A DNA stretch of 51,845 nt from Mycobacterium sp. Root265 (GCF_001428895.1 NZ_LMJA01000006.1:94806-146650), one strand, 5' to 3'. Shown: positions 31,425 through 43,325, counted from the stretch's first letter. Notes: generated by a model from the sequence alone, not told the origin. Numbers and translations are program-made.

Positions 31425-33349
31425 GTGTGCGGACTGCTGGCGTATCTGACCGACCCGTCCGTCGAGACCTCCCCTGCGTTGGTCGAAGCGGTATCGGGAG
31501 CCTCCCATCTGATGCGTCATCGAGGCCCTGACGAGCCTGGGACCTGGTCCGATGGCGATATCGTGCTCGGTTTCAACCGGCTGTCGATCATCGATATCGC
31601 GCATAGCCATCAGCCGCTGCGCTGGGGCCCGCCGGAGGCGCCGGAGCGCTACGCGCTGGTGTTCAACGGGGAGATCTACAACTACCTGGAACTGCGCGAT
31701 GCCCTGCGTTCCGAGCACGGTGTGCTGTTCCACACCGACGGGGACGGCGAGGCGATCGTCGCGGGCTTCCACCACTGGGGCACCGACGTCCTGACCCGGC
31801 TGCGTGGCATGTTCGCCTTCGCGCTGTGGGACACCCAGACCGGTGAGTTGCTGTGTGCGCGGGACCCGTTCGGCATCAAACCGCTCTACCTGGCCACCGG
31901 CCCGGGCGGCACCGTGGTCGGCAGCGAGAAGAAGTGCATCCTGGACCTGGCCGCCACGGCCGGCATCGACCTGGCCATCGACGAGCGCGCCGTGCAGCAC
32001 TACACCGTGCTGCAGTACGTGCCCGAGCCCGAAACCCTGCAACGCGGCATCCGTCGGCTGGAATCGGGCAGTTATGCCCGCATCCGCCCGGGACAGCCAC
32101 CGGTGGTGACGCGTTACTTCGAACCGAAGTTCACCGCTGTTCCCTTCAAAGCGGGCGGCGAGCAGGCCCGCTACGACGAGATCACCGCGGTGTTGGAGGA
32201 CTCCGTCGCCAAGCACATGCGCGCTGATGTCACCGTGGGCGCGTTCCTGTCCGGCGGTATCGATTCCACGGCCATCGCCGCGCTGGCAATGCGGCACAAC
32301 CCGCGCCTCATCACCTTCACCACGGGCTTCGAGCGGGAGGGCTTCTCCGAGGTCGACGTCGCCGTGGAGTCGGCGAAGGCGATCGGCGCGCGCCATGTCA
32401 CCAAGGTGGTCAGCCAGGCCGAGTTCGTCGCGGCACTCCCCGAGATCGTCTGGTATCTCGACGAGCCGGTCGCCGACCCCGCCTTGGTGCCGCTGTTCTT
32501 CATCGCCCGCGAGGCCCGCAAGCACGTCAAGGTGGTGCTCTCCGGGGAGGGCGCCGACGAACTCTTCGGCGGCTACACCATCTACCGGGAACCGTTGTCG
32601 CTGAAGGCGTTCGACTACCTGCCCAGGCCGGTGCGACGTTCGCTGGGCAAGGCGTCGCAGCCGCTGCCGGACGGGATGCGCGGCAAGAGCCTGCTTCATC
32701 GCGGATCGCTGACACTGCAGGAGCGCTACTACGGCAACGCCCGCAGCTTCTCCGATGCGCAGCTGCGCGCGGTACTGCCCGGGTTCCGCCCGGACTGGAC
32801 GCACACCGATGTCACCGCGCCGCTGTACGCGACGTCGGAGGGCTGGGATCCGGTGGCCCGCATGCAACACGTGGACCTGTTCACCTGGCTGCGCGGCGAC
32901 ATCCTGGTCAAGGCCGACAAGATGACGATGGCCAACTCGCTGGAGCTGCGGGTGCCGTTCCTGGATCCCGAGGTGTTCGCGGTGGCCTCACGGCTGCCCT
33001 ATGACCAGAAGATCACCCGCACCACCACCAAGTACGCGCTGCGCCGCGCGCTGGAACCGATCGTGCCCGCGCATGTGCTCAACCGGCCCAAGCTCGGTTT
33101 CCCGGTGCCCATCCGGCACTGGCTCAAGGCCGGCGAGCTGCTCGACTGGGCCCACGCGACGGTCGCAGCGTCGGCGACCGGCGACCTCATCGACCTGAAC
33201 GCGGTGCGCACCATGCTCGACGAGCACCGGGACGGCGTGAGCGATCACAGCCGCCGGTTGTGGACGGTGCTGATCTTCATGCTGTGGCACGCCATCTTCA
33301 TCGAGGGCAGCGTGACACCGCAGATCAGCGAACCGACCTACCCGGTGCA

Positions 33350-33356
<7 letters not shown>
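31425..33356 (+). CDS. asnB: Glutamine amidotransferase of the asparagine synthetase B family (AsnB)
   Basis: 643 aa. The GTG is followed directly by Cys, the class II glutaminase nucleophile exposed after Met removal (MCGLLAYL), so this start is required; a longer upstream frame would bury it. RHRGPD, FNGEIYNY and DGDGE complete the glutaminase domain. The synthetase domain has the pyrophosphate loop LSGGIDSTAIAAL and GEGADELFGGY. In mycobacteria and corynebacteria this homologue (AsnB/LtsA) is reported to amidate meso-diaminopimelate in peptidoglycan rather than serve mainly asparagine synthesis, which suits the envelope genes around it. Its TAG lies in a 16-bp palindrome shared with adoK. 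Confidence 0.93.
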
Positions 33357-34342
<986 letters not shown>

Positions 34343-34426
34343 TCAGTTCATGTACATAGCTAGGCGAACACTACAGACGCGCGGCTGCCGGTGCTTCGGT
34401 CCGAGGGGGCCGTGACCGGCGTGCGC

Positions 34427-34432
34427 TAGCCT
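34427..34432 (+). promoter_or_regulatory. Possible -10 hexamer TAGCCT, Rv2203-like gene
   Basis: TAGCCT would give a leader of about 37 nt with GAGAAAG as ribosome-binding site. Confidence 0.3.
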
Positions 34433-34475
34433 GCATGCGAGTCCGCCGCACACCCCCACACCTGAGAAAGCACCG

Positions 34476-35066
34476 ATGTCCGGTCCCGTGCCGTATCCCG
34501 AATCCACTCCTCCACAAGGGTTTCCGCCGTTTCCCGGCGCGTACCCCGGCACGCTGCCGCCGCCGGTGCAGTATCCGAAACGCGCACCATGGAAGGCGAT
34601 CGCGGCTGTCGGCGCTGCGGTGGTGGTCGTCGCGGCCGTCGTCGGCGGGGTGCTGGTGTCCTCCGGCGGGGACGACGATGCTCCGGTGGCGATGAACACC
34701 GAGAATGTGCGGCCGGCCATCCAGGGCTTCCTGGACGCGCTGACCGACGGTGACGACCAGGCCATCGCCCGGCACGCCCTGTGCGGGCTGTACGACGCGG
34801 TCACCGACCGCAATTCGGATCTGGCGCTGGCCGACCTGAGCTCGGATGCGTTCCGCAAGCAGTTCACCGAGGTCGAGGTGACCTCGGTGGACAAGGTGGT
34901 GCCGTGGTCGACGAATCAGGCCCAGGCGTTGTTCACCATGACGGTGGTGGCGCCGGGAAGCGGCCGCGGATCGGCCGATGCCGGCAGCGAGATACAGGTG
35001 GTGGCCCAGCTGCTGCAGTCAGACGACGAGATCCTCGTCTGCTCCTACGTGCAGCGCAGCAGCTGA
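34476..35066 (+). CDS. Membrane-anchored extracellular protein with NTF2-like domain (Rv2203-like)
   Basis: 196 aa. A proline-rich cytoplasmic N-terminus (about 1-38), one membrane helix (AIAAVGAAVVVVAAVVGGVLV, about 41-61), then an extracellular domain with NTF2-like features: VRPAIQGFLDALTDGDDQAIARHALCG is the opening helix pair and later strands resemble the DUF4878-like mycobacterial proteins. Two cysteines (in ALCG and LVCSY) could form a disulfide. Function unknown. The ribosome-binding site is GAGAAAG. Convergent with the ErpA-like gene (10-bp gap). Confidence 0.8.
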   Translation: MSGPVPYPESTPPQGFPPFPGAYPGTLPPPVQYPKRAPWKAIAAVGAAVVVVAAVVGGVLVSSGGDDDAPVAMNTENVRPAIQGFLDALTDGDDQAIARHALCGLYDAVTDRNSDLALADLSSDAFRKQFTEVEVTSVDKVVPWSTNQAQALFTMTVVAPGSGRGSADAGSEIQVVAQLLQSDDEILVCSYVQRSS

Positions 35067-35076
35067 GCAGGGTAGG

Positions 35077-35433
35077 TCAGTTGAACGAATCGCCGCAGGC
35101 GCAGGAGCCGGTGGCGTTCGGGTTGTCGATCGTGAAGCCCTGCTTCTCGATGGTGTCGACGAAGTCGATGGTGGCGCCCTGGATGTAGGGCGCGCTCATC
35201 CGGTCGACGGTCAGCGCCACGCCACCGAAATCGGAGGTCAGGTCGCCGTCGAGGGTGCGGTCGTCGAAGAACAGGTTGTAGCGCAGGCCGGCGCAGCCAC
35301 CCGGCTGCACGGCGATACGCAGCGCCAGGTCATCGCGACCCTCCTGGTCGAGGAGTGCCTTGGCCTTGCTTGCGGCCGCGTCGGTCAGCACCGCACCGTG
35401 GGTCTCGGTGGTGGTGTCGTCCTGAATAGTCAT
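35077..35433 (-). CDS. A-type iron-sulfur carrier protein (ErpA/IscA-like, Rv2204c)
   Basis: 118 aa, the same as the M. tuberculosis protein. The three cluster-binding cysteines are C47 (PGGCAGL) and C111/C113 (CACGDSF), the hallmark of A-type carriers that pass Fe-S clusters to apo-enzymes. It lies near clients of this kind: the Rieske protein and LipA are both in the window. ATG with AGGAG 6 nt upstream. The 120 bp upstream contain a TACCGT (35488-35493 on the minus strand) that might be a -10, but nothing stronger. Confidence 0.92.
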   Translation of the reverse strand: MTIQDDTTTETHGAVLTDAAASKAKALLDQEGRDDLALRIAVQPGGCAGLRYNLFFDDRTLDGDLTSDFGGVALTVDRMSAPYIQGATIDFVDTIEKQGFTIDNPNATGSCACGDSFN

Positions 35434-35553
35434 CGCATTCTCCTGAAATACCTGGAAGAGCCAGTGCATGCATTCGCGCTGTGTTCAACGGTACCTTGTT
35501 CGCGCGCTATTCCCGAGCTGTGTCATTCCCCGTCGCTGCGCTCGCCCCGGATG

Positions 35554-36603
35554 TCATCCCATGTCCCAACCGGCGGCGGTGCGCCGGGACAACCCCCGCA
35601 GTTGGGCCTCGGCATCATCCATGGCCCGCTGCACGGACCCGGCGAAGTCGGTGATCGAGTAGGCCGCGGCGATTCCCGCCGGCCCGAGCGCGGTCGGCGC
35701 CAGCGTGACCTGCCCGGCCAGCACCAGCACCGGGGTCCCGCGACCACGCGCCCCGCCGGCCAGCGCGCTGACCACCTTGCCGTGCAACGACTGATCATCG
35801 AAACGGCCCTCACCGGTGATGATGAGGTCCGCTCCGGCCACGTCGGCGGCCAGATCGGTGTGCTCGGCGATGACGGCGGCGCCCGGTTCACGGCGCCCGC
35901 CCAGCGCCAGCAGGGCCGCGCCGATCCCACCGGCGGCACCGGCGCCGGGCTGGTCGGCGATGTCGTCACCGAGTTCGGCCGCCCATTCGGCCAGCCGGGC
36001 TTCGAGCAGGTCCACGGTGGCCGGGTCGGCCCCCTTCTGCGGCCCGAAGACCGCGGCCGCGCCCATCGGCCCCAGCAGCGGGTGCTCGACATCACTGGCG
36101 GCGATCAGCTCGATCCCGGACAGAAGAGCCCGCCCCGCCTCCAGTCCGCCCAAGGCGTCCACCAGGCCGCGCCCGCCGTCGGTACAGGAACTGCCGCCCA
36201 GCCCGACCACGATGTGCCGCGCCCCGGCATCCACCGCGGCGGCGATCAGCTCGCCGACTCCCCCGCTGTGCGCCGCGACCGCGGTGTGCACCGTCGGCGG
36301 CCCGCCGAGCAGCGTGAGCCCGCACGCCTGCGCGCACTCGATGTAGGCGGTCTGGCCGTGCAACACCCACTGCGCGGTCACCCTGGCCTCCAGCGGGCCG
36401 CTGACGGTGGCGGTCTGCAGCCCGCCGAGCCTGCTGGCCAGCACGTCGACGAATCCGGGTCCGCCGTCGGATTGCGGGGCCAGGGTCAGCCGGTCATCGC
36501 CGCGCGCCTGCCGCCAGCCCTCGGCGATGGCGCCGGCGGCCTGCACCGCAGTGAGACTGTCTCCGTAGCAATCCGGCGCTATCAGCACTGCGAGGCCCGT
36601 CAT
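35554..36603 (-). CDS. Glycerate kinase family protein (Rv2205c-like)
   Basis: 349 aa, GlxK/GarK-type glycerate kinase. Motifs in order: [18 protein letters not shown] near the N-terminus, [42 protein letters not shown] and [16 protein letters not shown], all conserved in the family. It would phosphorylate D-glycerate, linking glyoxylate or serine breakdown to glycolysis. SDGG in place of the usual MADGG is a small deviation. ATG is 6 nt after a TACGCT hexamer. Divergent from the DUF3043 gene across 72 bp. Confidence 0.88.
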   Translation of the reverse strand: MTGLAVLIAPDCYGDSLTAVQAAGAIAEGWRQARGDDRLTLAPQSDGGPGFVDVLASRLGGLQTATVSGPLEARVTAQWVLHGQTAYIECAQACGLTLLGGPPTVHTAVAAHSGGVGELIAAAVDAGARHIVVGLGGSSCTDGGRGLVDALGGLEAGRALLSGIELIAASDVEHPLLGPMGAAAVFGPQKGADPATVDLLEARLAEWAAELGDDIADQPGAGAAGGIGAALLALGGRREPGAAVIAEHTDLAADVAGADLIITGEGRFDDQSLHGKVVSALAGGARGRGTPVLVLAGQVTLAPTALGPAGIAAAYSITDFAGSVQRAMDDAEAQLRGLSRRTAAGWDMG

Positions 36604-36609
36604 TCCAGC

Positions 36610-36615
36610 AGCGTA
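36610..36615 (-). promoter_or_regulatory. -10 hexamer TACGCT, leaderless glycerate kinase gene
   Basis: TACGCT ends 6 nt before the ATG at 36603. Confidence 0.5.
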
Positions 36616-36662
36616 GAGCCTCACTTTCCGAGGTGCATGACGGGTGACCGCCGCCCGGGAAG

Positions 36663-36668
36663 TAATCT
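36663..36668 (+). promoter_or_regulatory. -10 hexamer TAATCT, leaderless DUF3043 gene
   Basis: TAATCT ends 7 nt before the GTG at 36676. It shares a 72-bp region with the divergent glycerate kinase promoter. Confidence 0.5.
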
Positions 36669-36675
36669 GGTCGGT

Positions 36676-37338
36676 GTGAATCTGCTCGGCCGCAAGAAGG
36701 ACAACCCGCCCCCGGAGGATGACAATTCCGCCGACACATCGGTGGAAACCGGTGACGCCCGAGCGACCGCTCCGAAGGGCCGGCCGACCCCCAAGCGCAG
36801 CGAGGCCTCGCGCCGGCGCGGCCCGGTCGCACCCGCGCCGATGACCACCGCCGAGGCACGCAAGCGTCGCAAAGAGGTCGGTGGGCGCAAGCTCACCAAG
36901 GAAGAGCGCAAGGCCGAGAAGGTGACCCGGCGCGCCGATATGGCCGACCGCCGCGAGCGGATGATGGCCGGCGACGACGCCTACCTGCTGCCCCGCGACA
37001 AGGGTCCGGTCCGCCGGTACGCGCGTGACCTCGTCGATTCGCGGCGCAACCTGCTCGGGCTCTTCATGCCGATCGCACTGGGTCTCATCCTGGTCACCCT
37101 GTCCGTCCCGTCCCCCGCGGTGCAGCAGCCGCTGTCGTTCGCGATGCCGGTGCTGCTGATCGTGATGGCCATCGACGGCGTCATCCTGGGTCGTCGGGTG
37201 AACCGCCGCGTCGACGAGCGGTTCCCGGACAACACCGAAACCGGCTGGAAGCTCGGCTTCTACGCCGGCAGCCGGGCATCGCAGCTGCGCCGGATGCGCG
37301 CTCCCCGTCCCCAGGTCAACCGCGGCGACGACGTCTGA
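36676..37338 (+). CDS. DUF3043 membrane protein (Rv2206-like)
   Basis: 220 aa. The first half is highly charged and basic ([38 protein letters not shown]), then two membrane helices (about 127-145 and 155-173) forming a hairpin, and a basic tail. The basic cytoplasmic N-terminus could contact nucleic acid or acidic lipids. Function unknown. The start comes from the TAATCT spacing. cobU follows 14 bp later without a clear promoter, so cobU-cobT-cobS may be co-transcribed with it. Confidence 0.82.
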   Translation: MNLLGRKKDNPPPEDDNSADTSVETGDARATAPKGRPTPKRSEASRRRGPVAPAPMTTAEARKRRKEVGGRKLTKEERKAEKVTRRADMADRRERMMAGDDAYLLPRDKGPVRRYARDLVDSRRNLLGLFMPIALGLILVTLSVPSPAVQQPLSFAMPVLLIVMAIDGVILGRRVNRRVDERFPDNTETGWKLGFYAGSRASQLRRMRAPRPQVNRGDDV

Positions 37339-37352
37339 GTCTGTCTGAGCAC

Positions 37353-37901
37353 ATGACCCGTCGCTCCGCTCGCACCGGAGTGCGCGTGCTGGTGCTCGGC
37401 GGTATCCGTTCGGGCAAATCGCACCATGCGGAGAACATCGTCTCCGCGGCCGGCGCCGTGCGTTACCTGGCCACCGGACCGTCCCCCGAAGGTGACGACA
37501 GCTGGTCGGCGCGTGTCGACGCGCACCGCAAGCGTCGGCCCCCGCACTGGGTGACCGTCGAAACCCCGGATGTCGCAACGCAATTGCAGGCCGATGCCGA
37601 GACACCCACGCTGGTCGACGATATCGGCGGCTGGTTGACCGCGGCCATGGACCGTCGTGCTGCGTGGACCGGTGGCTCGATCGCGGCCGACGTCGACGCA
37701 CTGTGCCGCGCGGTGCAGGGGTTCACCGGCCCCCTGGCGCTGGTCAGCCCGGAGGTCGGGCTGACGGTGGTGCCCGCGACGGCCGCCGGCCGGTTGTTCG
37801 CCGATGAACTGGGCATGTTGAACCAGCGACTGGCCGCGCTGTGTGACCGGGTGGTGCTGGTCATCGCCGGGCAACCGTTGGCCGTGAAGGAGAGCACGTG
37901 A
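37353..37901 (+). CDS. cobU: Adenosylcobinamide kinase/guanylyltransferase (CobU)
   Basis: 182 aa. Walker [13 protein letters not shown] (about 16-27), then [14 protein letters not shown], the conserved R-R-P-x-x-W-x-T-x-E region of CobU with the guanylylation site in that region, and [10 protein letters not shown]. It phosphorylates adenosylcobinamide and transfers GMP to it, giving the substrate of CobS. The start codon lacks a good Shine-Dalgarno. The stop overlaps the cobT GTG (GTGA). In M. tuberculosis cobU is, as I recall, elsewhere, so this is a more complete lower-ligand and nucleotide-loop cluster. Confidence 0.9.
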   Translation: MTRRSARTGVRVLVLGGIRSGKSHHAENIVSAAGAVRYLATGPSPEGDDSWSARVDAHRKRRPPHWVTVETPDVATQLQADAETPTLVDDIGGWLTAAMDRRAAWTGGSIAADVDALCRAVQGFTGPLALVSPEVGLTVVPATAAGRLFADELGMLNQRLAALCDRVVLVIAGQPLAVKEST

Positions 37902-38944
37902 ATGCGTTCCCCGCGGTGGTCCCGCCGGACCCCGAAGCCGAGCGCGCCGCCCGGTCCCGCCAGCTGACACTGACCAAGCCGCCCGGATCGCTGGGCCGGC
38001 TGGAGGAACTGTCGGTCTGGGTGGCGGCCTGTCAGGGTGTCTGCCCGCCGCAACAGTTCAGTCGCGCCCGGGTGGTGGTGTTCGCCGGCGACCACGGCGT
38101 CACCGCCGCGGGTGTCTCGGCGTTCCCGTCCGAGGTCACCACGCAGATGGTCGCCAACTTCGATACCGGGGGCGCGGCCATCAATGTGCTGGCCGAGCTG
38201 GCCGGCGCCGGGGTGCGGGTGGCCGATATCGCGGTGGACGCCGAACCCGCCAACGCGGTGATCGGCGCGCACAAGGTGCGCCGCAGCAGCGGCAACATCG
38301 CCGTCGAGGACGCCCTGAGCGCCGATGAGGTCCTCGCCGCCGTGCAGGCCGGCCGCGCCATCGCCGACGAGGAGGTCGACGGCGGCGCCGATCTGCTGAT
38401 CGCCGGCGATATGGGTATCGGGAACACCACGCCCGCAACGACATTGATCGCCGCACTGACCGGATCGGAGCCCGTGGCGGTGGTCGGGCGCGGTACCGGC
38501 ATCGACGACGACGGCTGGGCCCGCAAGACCTCGGCCATCCGCGATGCGCTGTACCGGGCCCGCAGTGTGGTCGCCGATCCGCTCGGTCTGCTGCGGGTGT
38601 GCGGCGGCGCCGACCTGGCCGCGATGGCGGGTTTCCTTGCCCAGGCCGCGGTGCGGCGCACACCCGTGCTGCTCGACGGTGTCGTCGTCACCGCCGCCGC
38701 CCTGGTCGCCGACGAACTGGCCCCCGGCGCGCGGGCCTGGTGGCGGGCCGGGCACCGGTCCACCGAACCGGCGCACACGCTGGCACTGCAGCGCCTGGAC
38801 CTGGAGCCGATCCTCGATCTGGGGATGCGCCTGGGCGAAGGCAGCGGTGCCGCGGTGGCGCTGCCGGTACTGCGCGCCGCGGTGGCGACCCTGGCGTCCA
38901 TGGCGACCTTCGATCAGGCCGGCATCTCCACCGCCCCGGCGTGA
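37898..38944 (+). CDS. cobT: Nicotinate-nucleotide-dimethylbenzimidazole phosphoribosyltransferase (CobT)
   Basis: 348 aa. [40 protein letters not shown] and [12 protein letters not shown] (with the catalytic glutamate) are the classic CobT motifs in order. It makes alpha-ribazole phosphate, the lower ligand of cobalamin, from nicotinate mononucleotide and 5,6-dimethylbenzimidazole. GTG start translationally coupled to cobU; cobS follows after 10 bp. The three genes supply both halves joined by CobS. Confidence 0.95.
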   Translation: MNAFPAVVPPDPEAERAARSRQLTLTKPPGSLGRLEELSVWVAACQGVCPPQQFSRARVVVFAGDHGVTAAGVSAFPSEVTTQMVANFDTGGAAINVLAELAGAGVRVADIAVDAEPANAVIGAHKVRRSSGNIAVEDALSADEVLAAVQAGRAIADEEVDGGADLLIAGDMGIGNTTPATTLIAALTGSEPVAVVGRGTGIDDDGWARKTSAIRDALYRARSVVADPLGLLRVCGGADLAAMAGFLAQAAVRRTPVLLDGVVVTAAALVADELAPGARAWWRAGHRSTEPAHTLALQRLDLEPILDLGMRLGEGSGAAVALPVLRAAVATLASMATFDQAGISTAPA

Positions 38945-38954
38945 TCGGACCACG

Positions 38955-39677
38955 ATGAGGAGCTCGCTCGCTTCGGCTTTCGCGTTCGGCACGGTGCTCC
39001 CGGTGCGATCGTCGACACCGTTCGGGCGCGGCGCGCTGACCGCGCTGCCGGTGGTCGGCGCCGTGCTGGGCGCCGTGGCCGCCGCGCTGGCCTGGGCGGG
39101 CGGGCAGCTGTTCGGGCCGGGGGCGCTGGCCGGCGTGCTGGCGGTTGCGGCGCTGCTGCTGCTCACCCGCGGCCTGCACATCGACGGCCTGTCGGACACG
39201 GTGGACGGGCTGGGTTGTTACGGCCCGCCCGAGCGGGCGCTGGCCGTGATGCGCGACGGGACCGCAGGACCGTTCGGGGTCGCCGCCGTCGTCATCGCAA
39301 TCCTGGTGCAGGGCTTGACCTTCGGCATGCTGGAGCCCGCCGCGGTGGTGGTGGCGGTAGTCGCGGGCCGGGTCGCGGTGGTGCTGACCTGTCGTCGCTC
39401 GGTGCCGGCGGCGCCGGGCAGCACGCTGGGCACGATGGTGGCAGCCTCCCAGCCGGTCTGGGTGGTGGCCGCCTGGACCGTGCTGCTGGCCGCCGCTGCC
39501 GCCTTAGCCACCGAGCGACCGTGGCAGGGTCCGCTGGTGGTGCTGGTGACGCTGGGCCTGTGTGCGGCGCTGGTCGGCCACTGCGTGCGCCGTTTCGGTG
39601 GCATCACCGGCGATGTGCTCGGCGCATCCGTCGAGGTCACGACGACGCTGACGGCGCTGGGGCTGGCCATCAACTAG
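38955..39677 (+). CDS. cobS: Cobalamin synthase (adenosylcobinamide-GDP ribazoletransferase, CobS)
   Basis: 240 aa membrane enzyme with about six helices. [14 protein letters not shown] holds the aspartates that bind Mg2+ and substrate, and [12 protein letters not shown] near the C-terminus is the second conserved motif. It joins adenosylcobinamide-GDP and alpha-ribazole to complete the coenzyme. The ATG has no strong Shine-Dalgarno and relies on the close cobT stop. Its TAG stop forms the first half of the TAGCGT hexamer in front of selO. Confidence 0.94.
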   Translation: MRSSLASAFAFGTVLPVRSSTPFGRGALTALPVVGAVLGAVAAALAWAGGQLFGPGALAGVLAVAALLLLTRGLHIDGLSDTVDGLGCYGPPERALAVMRDGTAGPFGVAAVVIAILVQGLTFGMLEPAAVVVAVVAGRVAVVLTCRRSVPAAPGSTLGTMVAASQPVWVVAAWTVLLAAAAALATERPWQGPLVVLVTLGLCAALVGHCVRRFGGITGDVLGASVEVTTTLTALGLAIN

Positions 39678-39680
39678 CGT
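39675..39680 (+). promoter_or_regulatory. -10 hexamer TAGCGT made from the cobS stop, leaderless selO
   Basis: TAGCGT ends 6 nt before the selO ATG; its first three bases are the cobS stop codon. A near copy of this arrangement stands in front of lipB. Confidence 0.45.
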
Positions 39681-39686
39681 CGAGAG

Positions 39687-41087
39687 ATGACCACCTCGAC
39701 CCTCTCGCTGGGCAACCGCTTCGCCACCGAGCTTCCCGAGCTGGCGATCAGCTGGCAGGCGCAGAATCCGCCGCAGCCCACTCTGCTGCTGCTCAACGAA
39801 CCCCTGGCCCGCGAGCTGGGGCTGGACCCGGACTGGCTGCGCACCCCGGCCGGTATCGGTCTGCTCACCGGCACCACGCTGCCCGCGTCGGCGACACCGG
39901 TGGCCCAGGTCTATGCCGGTCATCAGTTCGGTGGGCTGCAGCCGCGCCTGGGTGACGGCCGGGCGCTGCTGCTCGGCGAGTTCGACGATGGCCGGGACCT
40001 GCACCTCAAGGGCTCGGGGCGGACCCCGCTGGCCCGCGGCGGTGACGGTCTGGCGGCGATCGGCCCGATGGTGCGCGAGTACCTGATCAGCGAGGCGATG
40101 CACGCCCTGGGCATTCCCACCACCCGCGCGCTGGCGGTGGTGGCCACCGGTGCGACAGTGCACCGTGAGACCCCGCTGCCCGGCGCGGTGCTGGCCCGGG
40201 TGGCCGCCAGTCATCTGCGGGTCGGCAGTTTCCAGTACGCCGCGGGCACCGGGGACATGCACCTGTTGCGCCGGCTCGCCGACCACGCGATCGCCCGCCA
40301 CCACCCCGGCTGCGCCGACGCCGCCAACCCGTACCTGGCGTTGTTCGACGCGGTGATCTCGGTGCAGGCCGAACTGGTGGCCCGCTGGATGCTGGTCGGG
40401 TTCATCCACGGCGTGATGAACACCGACAACGTCACCATCTCCGGTGAGACCATCGACTACGGGCCGTGCGCGTTCATGGACACCTTCGACCCGGCCACGG
40501 TGTTCAGCTCGATCGACAGCTGGGGCCGCTACGCCTACGGCAATCAGCCTGCGATCACCGGCTGGAATCTGGCCCGGTTCGCCGAGACGCTGCTGCCCTT
40601 GATCGACGACGACGCCGATAACGCCATCGAACTCGCCACCACCGCGCTCGGCGAGTTCGCCCCGCGCTACCAGGCGGCGTGGCGCGCCGGGATGCGCACC
40701 AAACTCGGCCTGCCCGAAGGCTTCACCGATGACGCTCTGATCGACGAGCTACCCGCGCTGCTGGAGGAACACCGCACGGATCACACCTCGTTCTTCCGCG
40801 GGTTGGCGCGCGGCGACATGCCGCTCGGCTTCATGGCCTGGGTGAAGCGCTGGCGTGCGCACTCCCCGGATACCGCGTCGATGGATGCGGCGAACCCGGT
40901 CTACATCCCGCGCAACCATCTGGTCGAGGAGGCGTTGGCCGCCGCGACCGCAGGTGATGTCGGACCGGCACACGAGTTGCTGGACGCGATCGGGGATCCG
41001 TTCACCGAGCGCCCCGGCCTGCAGCGCTACGCCCTGCCCGCAGCGGAGGACTTCGCCGCCGGTTACCGCACCTTTTGCGGCACCTGA
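39687..41087 (+). CDS. selO: Protein adenylyltransferase SelO (YdiU/UPF0061 family)
   Basis: 466 aa pseudokinase-fold enzyme. [23 protein letters not shown] and [18 protein letters not shown] form the inverted nucleotide site, and [20 protein letters not shown] contains D247, N248 and D257 for catalysis and metal binding. SelO transfers AMP to Ser, Thr or Tyr and is linked to redox stress. A cysteine at the antepenultimate position (C464) matches the selenocysteine/cysteine of the family, but its usual partner cysteine near residue 275 is Ser here; C261, directly after DYGP, might substitute. I do not recall selO at this locus in M. tuberculosis. Convergent with ilvE (4 bp). Confidence 0.9.
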   Translation: MTTSTLSLGNRFATELPELAISWQAQNPPQPTLLLLNEPLARELGLDPDWLRTPAGIGLLTGTTLPASATPVAQVYAGHQFGGLQPRLGDGRALLLGEFDDGRDLHLKGSGRTPLARGGDGLAAIGPMVREYLISEAMHALGIPTTRALAVVATGATVHRETPLPGAVLARVAASHLRVGSFQYAAGTGDMHLLRRLADHAIARHHPGCADAANPYLALFDAVISVQAELVARWMLVGFIHGVMNTDNVTISGETIDYGPCAFMDTFDPATVFSSIDSWGRYAYGNQPAITGWNLARFAETLLPLIDDDADNAIELATTALGEFAPRYQAAWRAGMRTKLGLPEGFTDDALIDELPALLEEHRTDHTSFFRGLARGDMPLGFMAWVKRWRAHSPDTASMDAANPVYIPRNHLVEEALAAATAGDVGPAHELLDAIGDPFTERPGLQRYALPAAEDFAAGYRTFCGT

Positions 41088-41091
41088 AGGC

Positions 41092-42198
41092 TCAGTTCAG
41101 CCGGGCCATCCAGCCGTGCGTGTCGGCGAAGGTGCCGCGCTGGATCCCGGTCAGGGTGTCGCGCAGGGCCATGGTGATCTCGCCGGGCTGACCGTCGGCG
41201 ATGGTGAACTCGCCCTCGCGGTGCTTGACGTGTGACACCGGGGTGATGACGGCGGCGGTCCCGCACGCGAACACCTCGGTGATCTCGCCCGCGGTCGCCT
41301 TCTTCTGCCATTCGTCGACGTCGATCTTGCGTTCCTCGATGGCGAAACCGGCATCGGTGGCCAACTGCAGCAACGAATTCCGGGTGATACCGGGCAGCAG
41401 CGAACCGGACAGCTCCGGGGTGACCAGGCGCGCCGACCCCCCGCTGCCGAAGACGAAGAACAGGTTCATGCCGCCCATCTCTTCGACATAGCGGCGCTCG
41501 ATCGCGTCCAGCCACACCACCTGATCGCACCCCTGCTCGGAGGCCTGCGCCTGGGCCAGCAGCGAGGCCGCGTAGTTGCCACCGAACTTCGCCGCGCCGG
41601 TGCCGCCCGGGGATGCCCGCACGTACTCGTTGGACAGCCACACGCTGACCGGCTTGATGCCGCCCTTGAAGTACGCCCCGGCGGGCGAACCGATGACCAG
41701 GTAGCGGTACTCCTCGGAGGGCCGCACGCCCAGACCGGGCTCGGTGGCGATGACGAAGGGACGCAGGTACAGCGACTCCTCGCCGCCCGCGGCCGGCACC
41801 CACTGCTCGTCGACCGCGATGAGCTGGCGCAGCGACTCCAGGAACAACTCGGTGGGAAGTTCGGGGATGGCCAGCCGGTGCGCCGAGGTCTGCAGCCGGG
41901 CGGCATTGGCCTCCGGCCGGAACGACACGATGGAACCGTCCGCCCACCGGTAGGCCTTCAGGCCCTCGAAGATCTCCTGCGCGTAATGCAGCACGATCGC
42001 GGACGGATCCAGCTCGATGGGGCCGTACGGCAGCACCTGGGCGTCGTGCCAGCCCTTCGCGGTGGTGTAGCTCAGCGACACCATGTGGTCGGTGTGGAAC
42101 CGGCCGAAACCCGGGTCGGCGAGGATGCCGGCTCGTACTTCATCGCTTGCCGGAGACGTGTTGCGGGCAAGCTTGAATTCGAGGGGGCCGTCGGTCAT
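41092..42198 (-). CDS. ilvE: Branched-chain amino acid aminotransferase (IlvE)
   Basis: 368 aa, the same as M. tuberculosis IlvE. The PLP lysine is K204 in [24 protein letters not shown] and [11 protein letters not shown] are substrate-side motifs, and [12 protein letters not shown] binds the PLP phosphate. It makes Leu, Ile and Val from their keto acids with glutamate. The ATG is 6 nt after a TACAAT hexamer squeezed into the 23-bp gap behind gcvT, so it has its own transcript start although both genes run the same way. Confidence 0.95.
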   Translation of the reverse strand: MTDGPLEFKLARNTSPASDEVRAGILADPGFGRFHTDHMVSLSYTTAKGWHDAQVLPYGPIELDPSAIVLHYAQEIFEGLKAYRWADGSIVSFRPEANAARLQTSAHRLAIPELPTELFLESLRQLIAVDEQWVPAAGGEESLYLRPFVIATEPGLGVRPSEEYRYLVIGSPAGAYFKGGIKPVSVWLSNEYVRASPGGTGAAKFGGNYAASLLAQAQASEQGCDQVVWLDAIERRYVEEMGGMNLFFVFGSGGSARLVTPELSGSLLPGITRNSLLQLATDAGFAIEERKIDVDEWQKKATAGEITEVFACGTAAVITPVSHVKHREGEFTIADGQPGEITMALRDTLTGIQRGTFADTHGWMARLN

Positions 42199-42204
42199 AC
42201 CGCG

Positions 42205-42210
42205 ATTGTA
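42205..42210 (-). promoter_or_regulatory. -10 hexamer TACAAT, leaderless ilvE
   Basis: TACAAT is near consensus and ends 6 nt before the ATG at 42198; the -35 region would fall inside the end of gcvT. Confidence 0.55.
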
Positions 42211-42221
42211 TCGCTGCAGCG

Positions 42222-43319
42222 CTACCGAGTTTTCGCGGCTACGAACGGGGTCTTGACCACTTCACACTCCAGGGCCCGGCCGCGCACGTCGACGGTCACG
42301 GTCGCGCCGTCCTCGATCCCGGCGGCGGTGTCGATCAGCGCCAGCGCGATGCCGACCTTCAGTGTGGGAGAGAAGGTTCCCGAGGTGGTCACCCCGATCG
42401 GTTGGTCGCCGGCCAGCACCGTCAGATCGGCCCGCAGCACTCCCCTGCCCAGCGCCTTCAGTCCACGCAGCAACCGCACCGGCCCGGCCTGCTTCTCGGC
42501 GAGCAACGCGTCGCGGCCCCAGAACGCGTCCTTCTTCCAGGCCACCGCCCAACCGGTGCGGGCCTGCAGCGGCGAGATGTCCAGTGACAGCTCGTGGCCG
42601 TGCAGGGGGTAACCCATCTCGGTGCGCAGGGTGTCGCGGGCGCCCAGGCCGGCCGGCTCGCCGCCCGCCGCACGCACGGCCTCGATCAGGACGTCGAACA
42701 CCGCGCCGGCACGATCCCATTCCGGCAGCAGCTCGAATCCGTGTTCACCGGTGTAGCCGGTGCGGCACACCCGGGTGGGCACCCCGGCCACTTCACCGTC
42801 GGCGTATCCCATGTAGTCCATCGTGGTGGGCAGCCCCAGCCCGGCGACGATCTCGGCCGCCTTGGGCCCCTGCACCGCCAGCACCGCATAGGAGCGGTGC
42901 TCATCGGTGATGGTCAGGTCTTCGGGTGCGTGGCGCTGCAATTCGGCGACGACGGCGGCCGTGTTGGCGGCGTTGGGCACCAGGAAGATCTCGTCGTCGG
43001 ACACGTAGTAGGCGATCAGGTCGTCGATCACCCCACCGGATTCGTTGCAGCACAACGTGTACTGCGCCTTGCCCGGTCCGATGCGGTTGAGGTCGTTGGT
43101 GAGCGCGCTGTTGACATAGGCGGCCGCACCCGGGCCCTTCACCAGGGCCTTACCCAGGTGACTCACGTCGAACAGGCCGACGGTGTTGCGGGTGGCGGTG
43201 TGCTCGGCGACGGTGCCCGCGTACGACACCGGCATCAGCCAGCCACCGAATTCGGCGAAGGTGGCGCCCAGTGCGCGGTGTTGATCTTCCAGCGGGCCGT
43301 GCAGCAGGTTGTCACTCAC
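42222..43319 (-). CDS. gcvT: Aminomethyltransferase, glycine cleavage T protein (GcvT)
   Basis: 365 aa. [44 protein letters not shown] and [16 protein letters not shown] follow the order seen in GcvT. It releases ammonia from the aminomethyl group on lipoyl-GcvH and passes the C1 unit to tetrahydrofolate. It is apart from gcvP and gcvH. It connects to two themes here: folate C1 units (the MetF-like gene) and lipoate (lipB, lipA). GTG 6 nt after TAGGGT, so no glycine riboswitch can precede it. Confidence 0.94.
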   Translation of the reverse strand: MSDNLLHGPLEDQHRALGATFAEFGGWLMPVSYAGTVAEHTATRNTVGLFDVSHLGKALVKGPGAAAYVNSALTNDLNRIGPGKAQYTLCCNESGGVIDDLIAYYVSDDEIFLVPNAANTAAVVAELQRHAPEDLTITDEHRSYAVLAVQGPKAAEIVAGLGLPTTMDYMGYADGEVAGVPTRVCRTGYTGEHGFELLPEWDRAGAVFDVLIEAVRAAGGEPAGLGARDTLRTEMGYPLHGHELSLDISPLQARTGWAVAWKKDAFWGRDALLAEKQAGPVRLLRGLKALGRGVLRADLTVLAGDQPIGVTTSGTFSPTLKVGIALALIDTAAGIEDGATVTVDVRGRALECEVVKTPFVAAKTR

Positions 43320-43325
43320 GAACTC

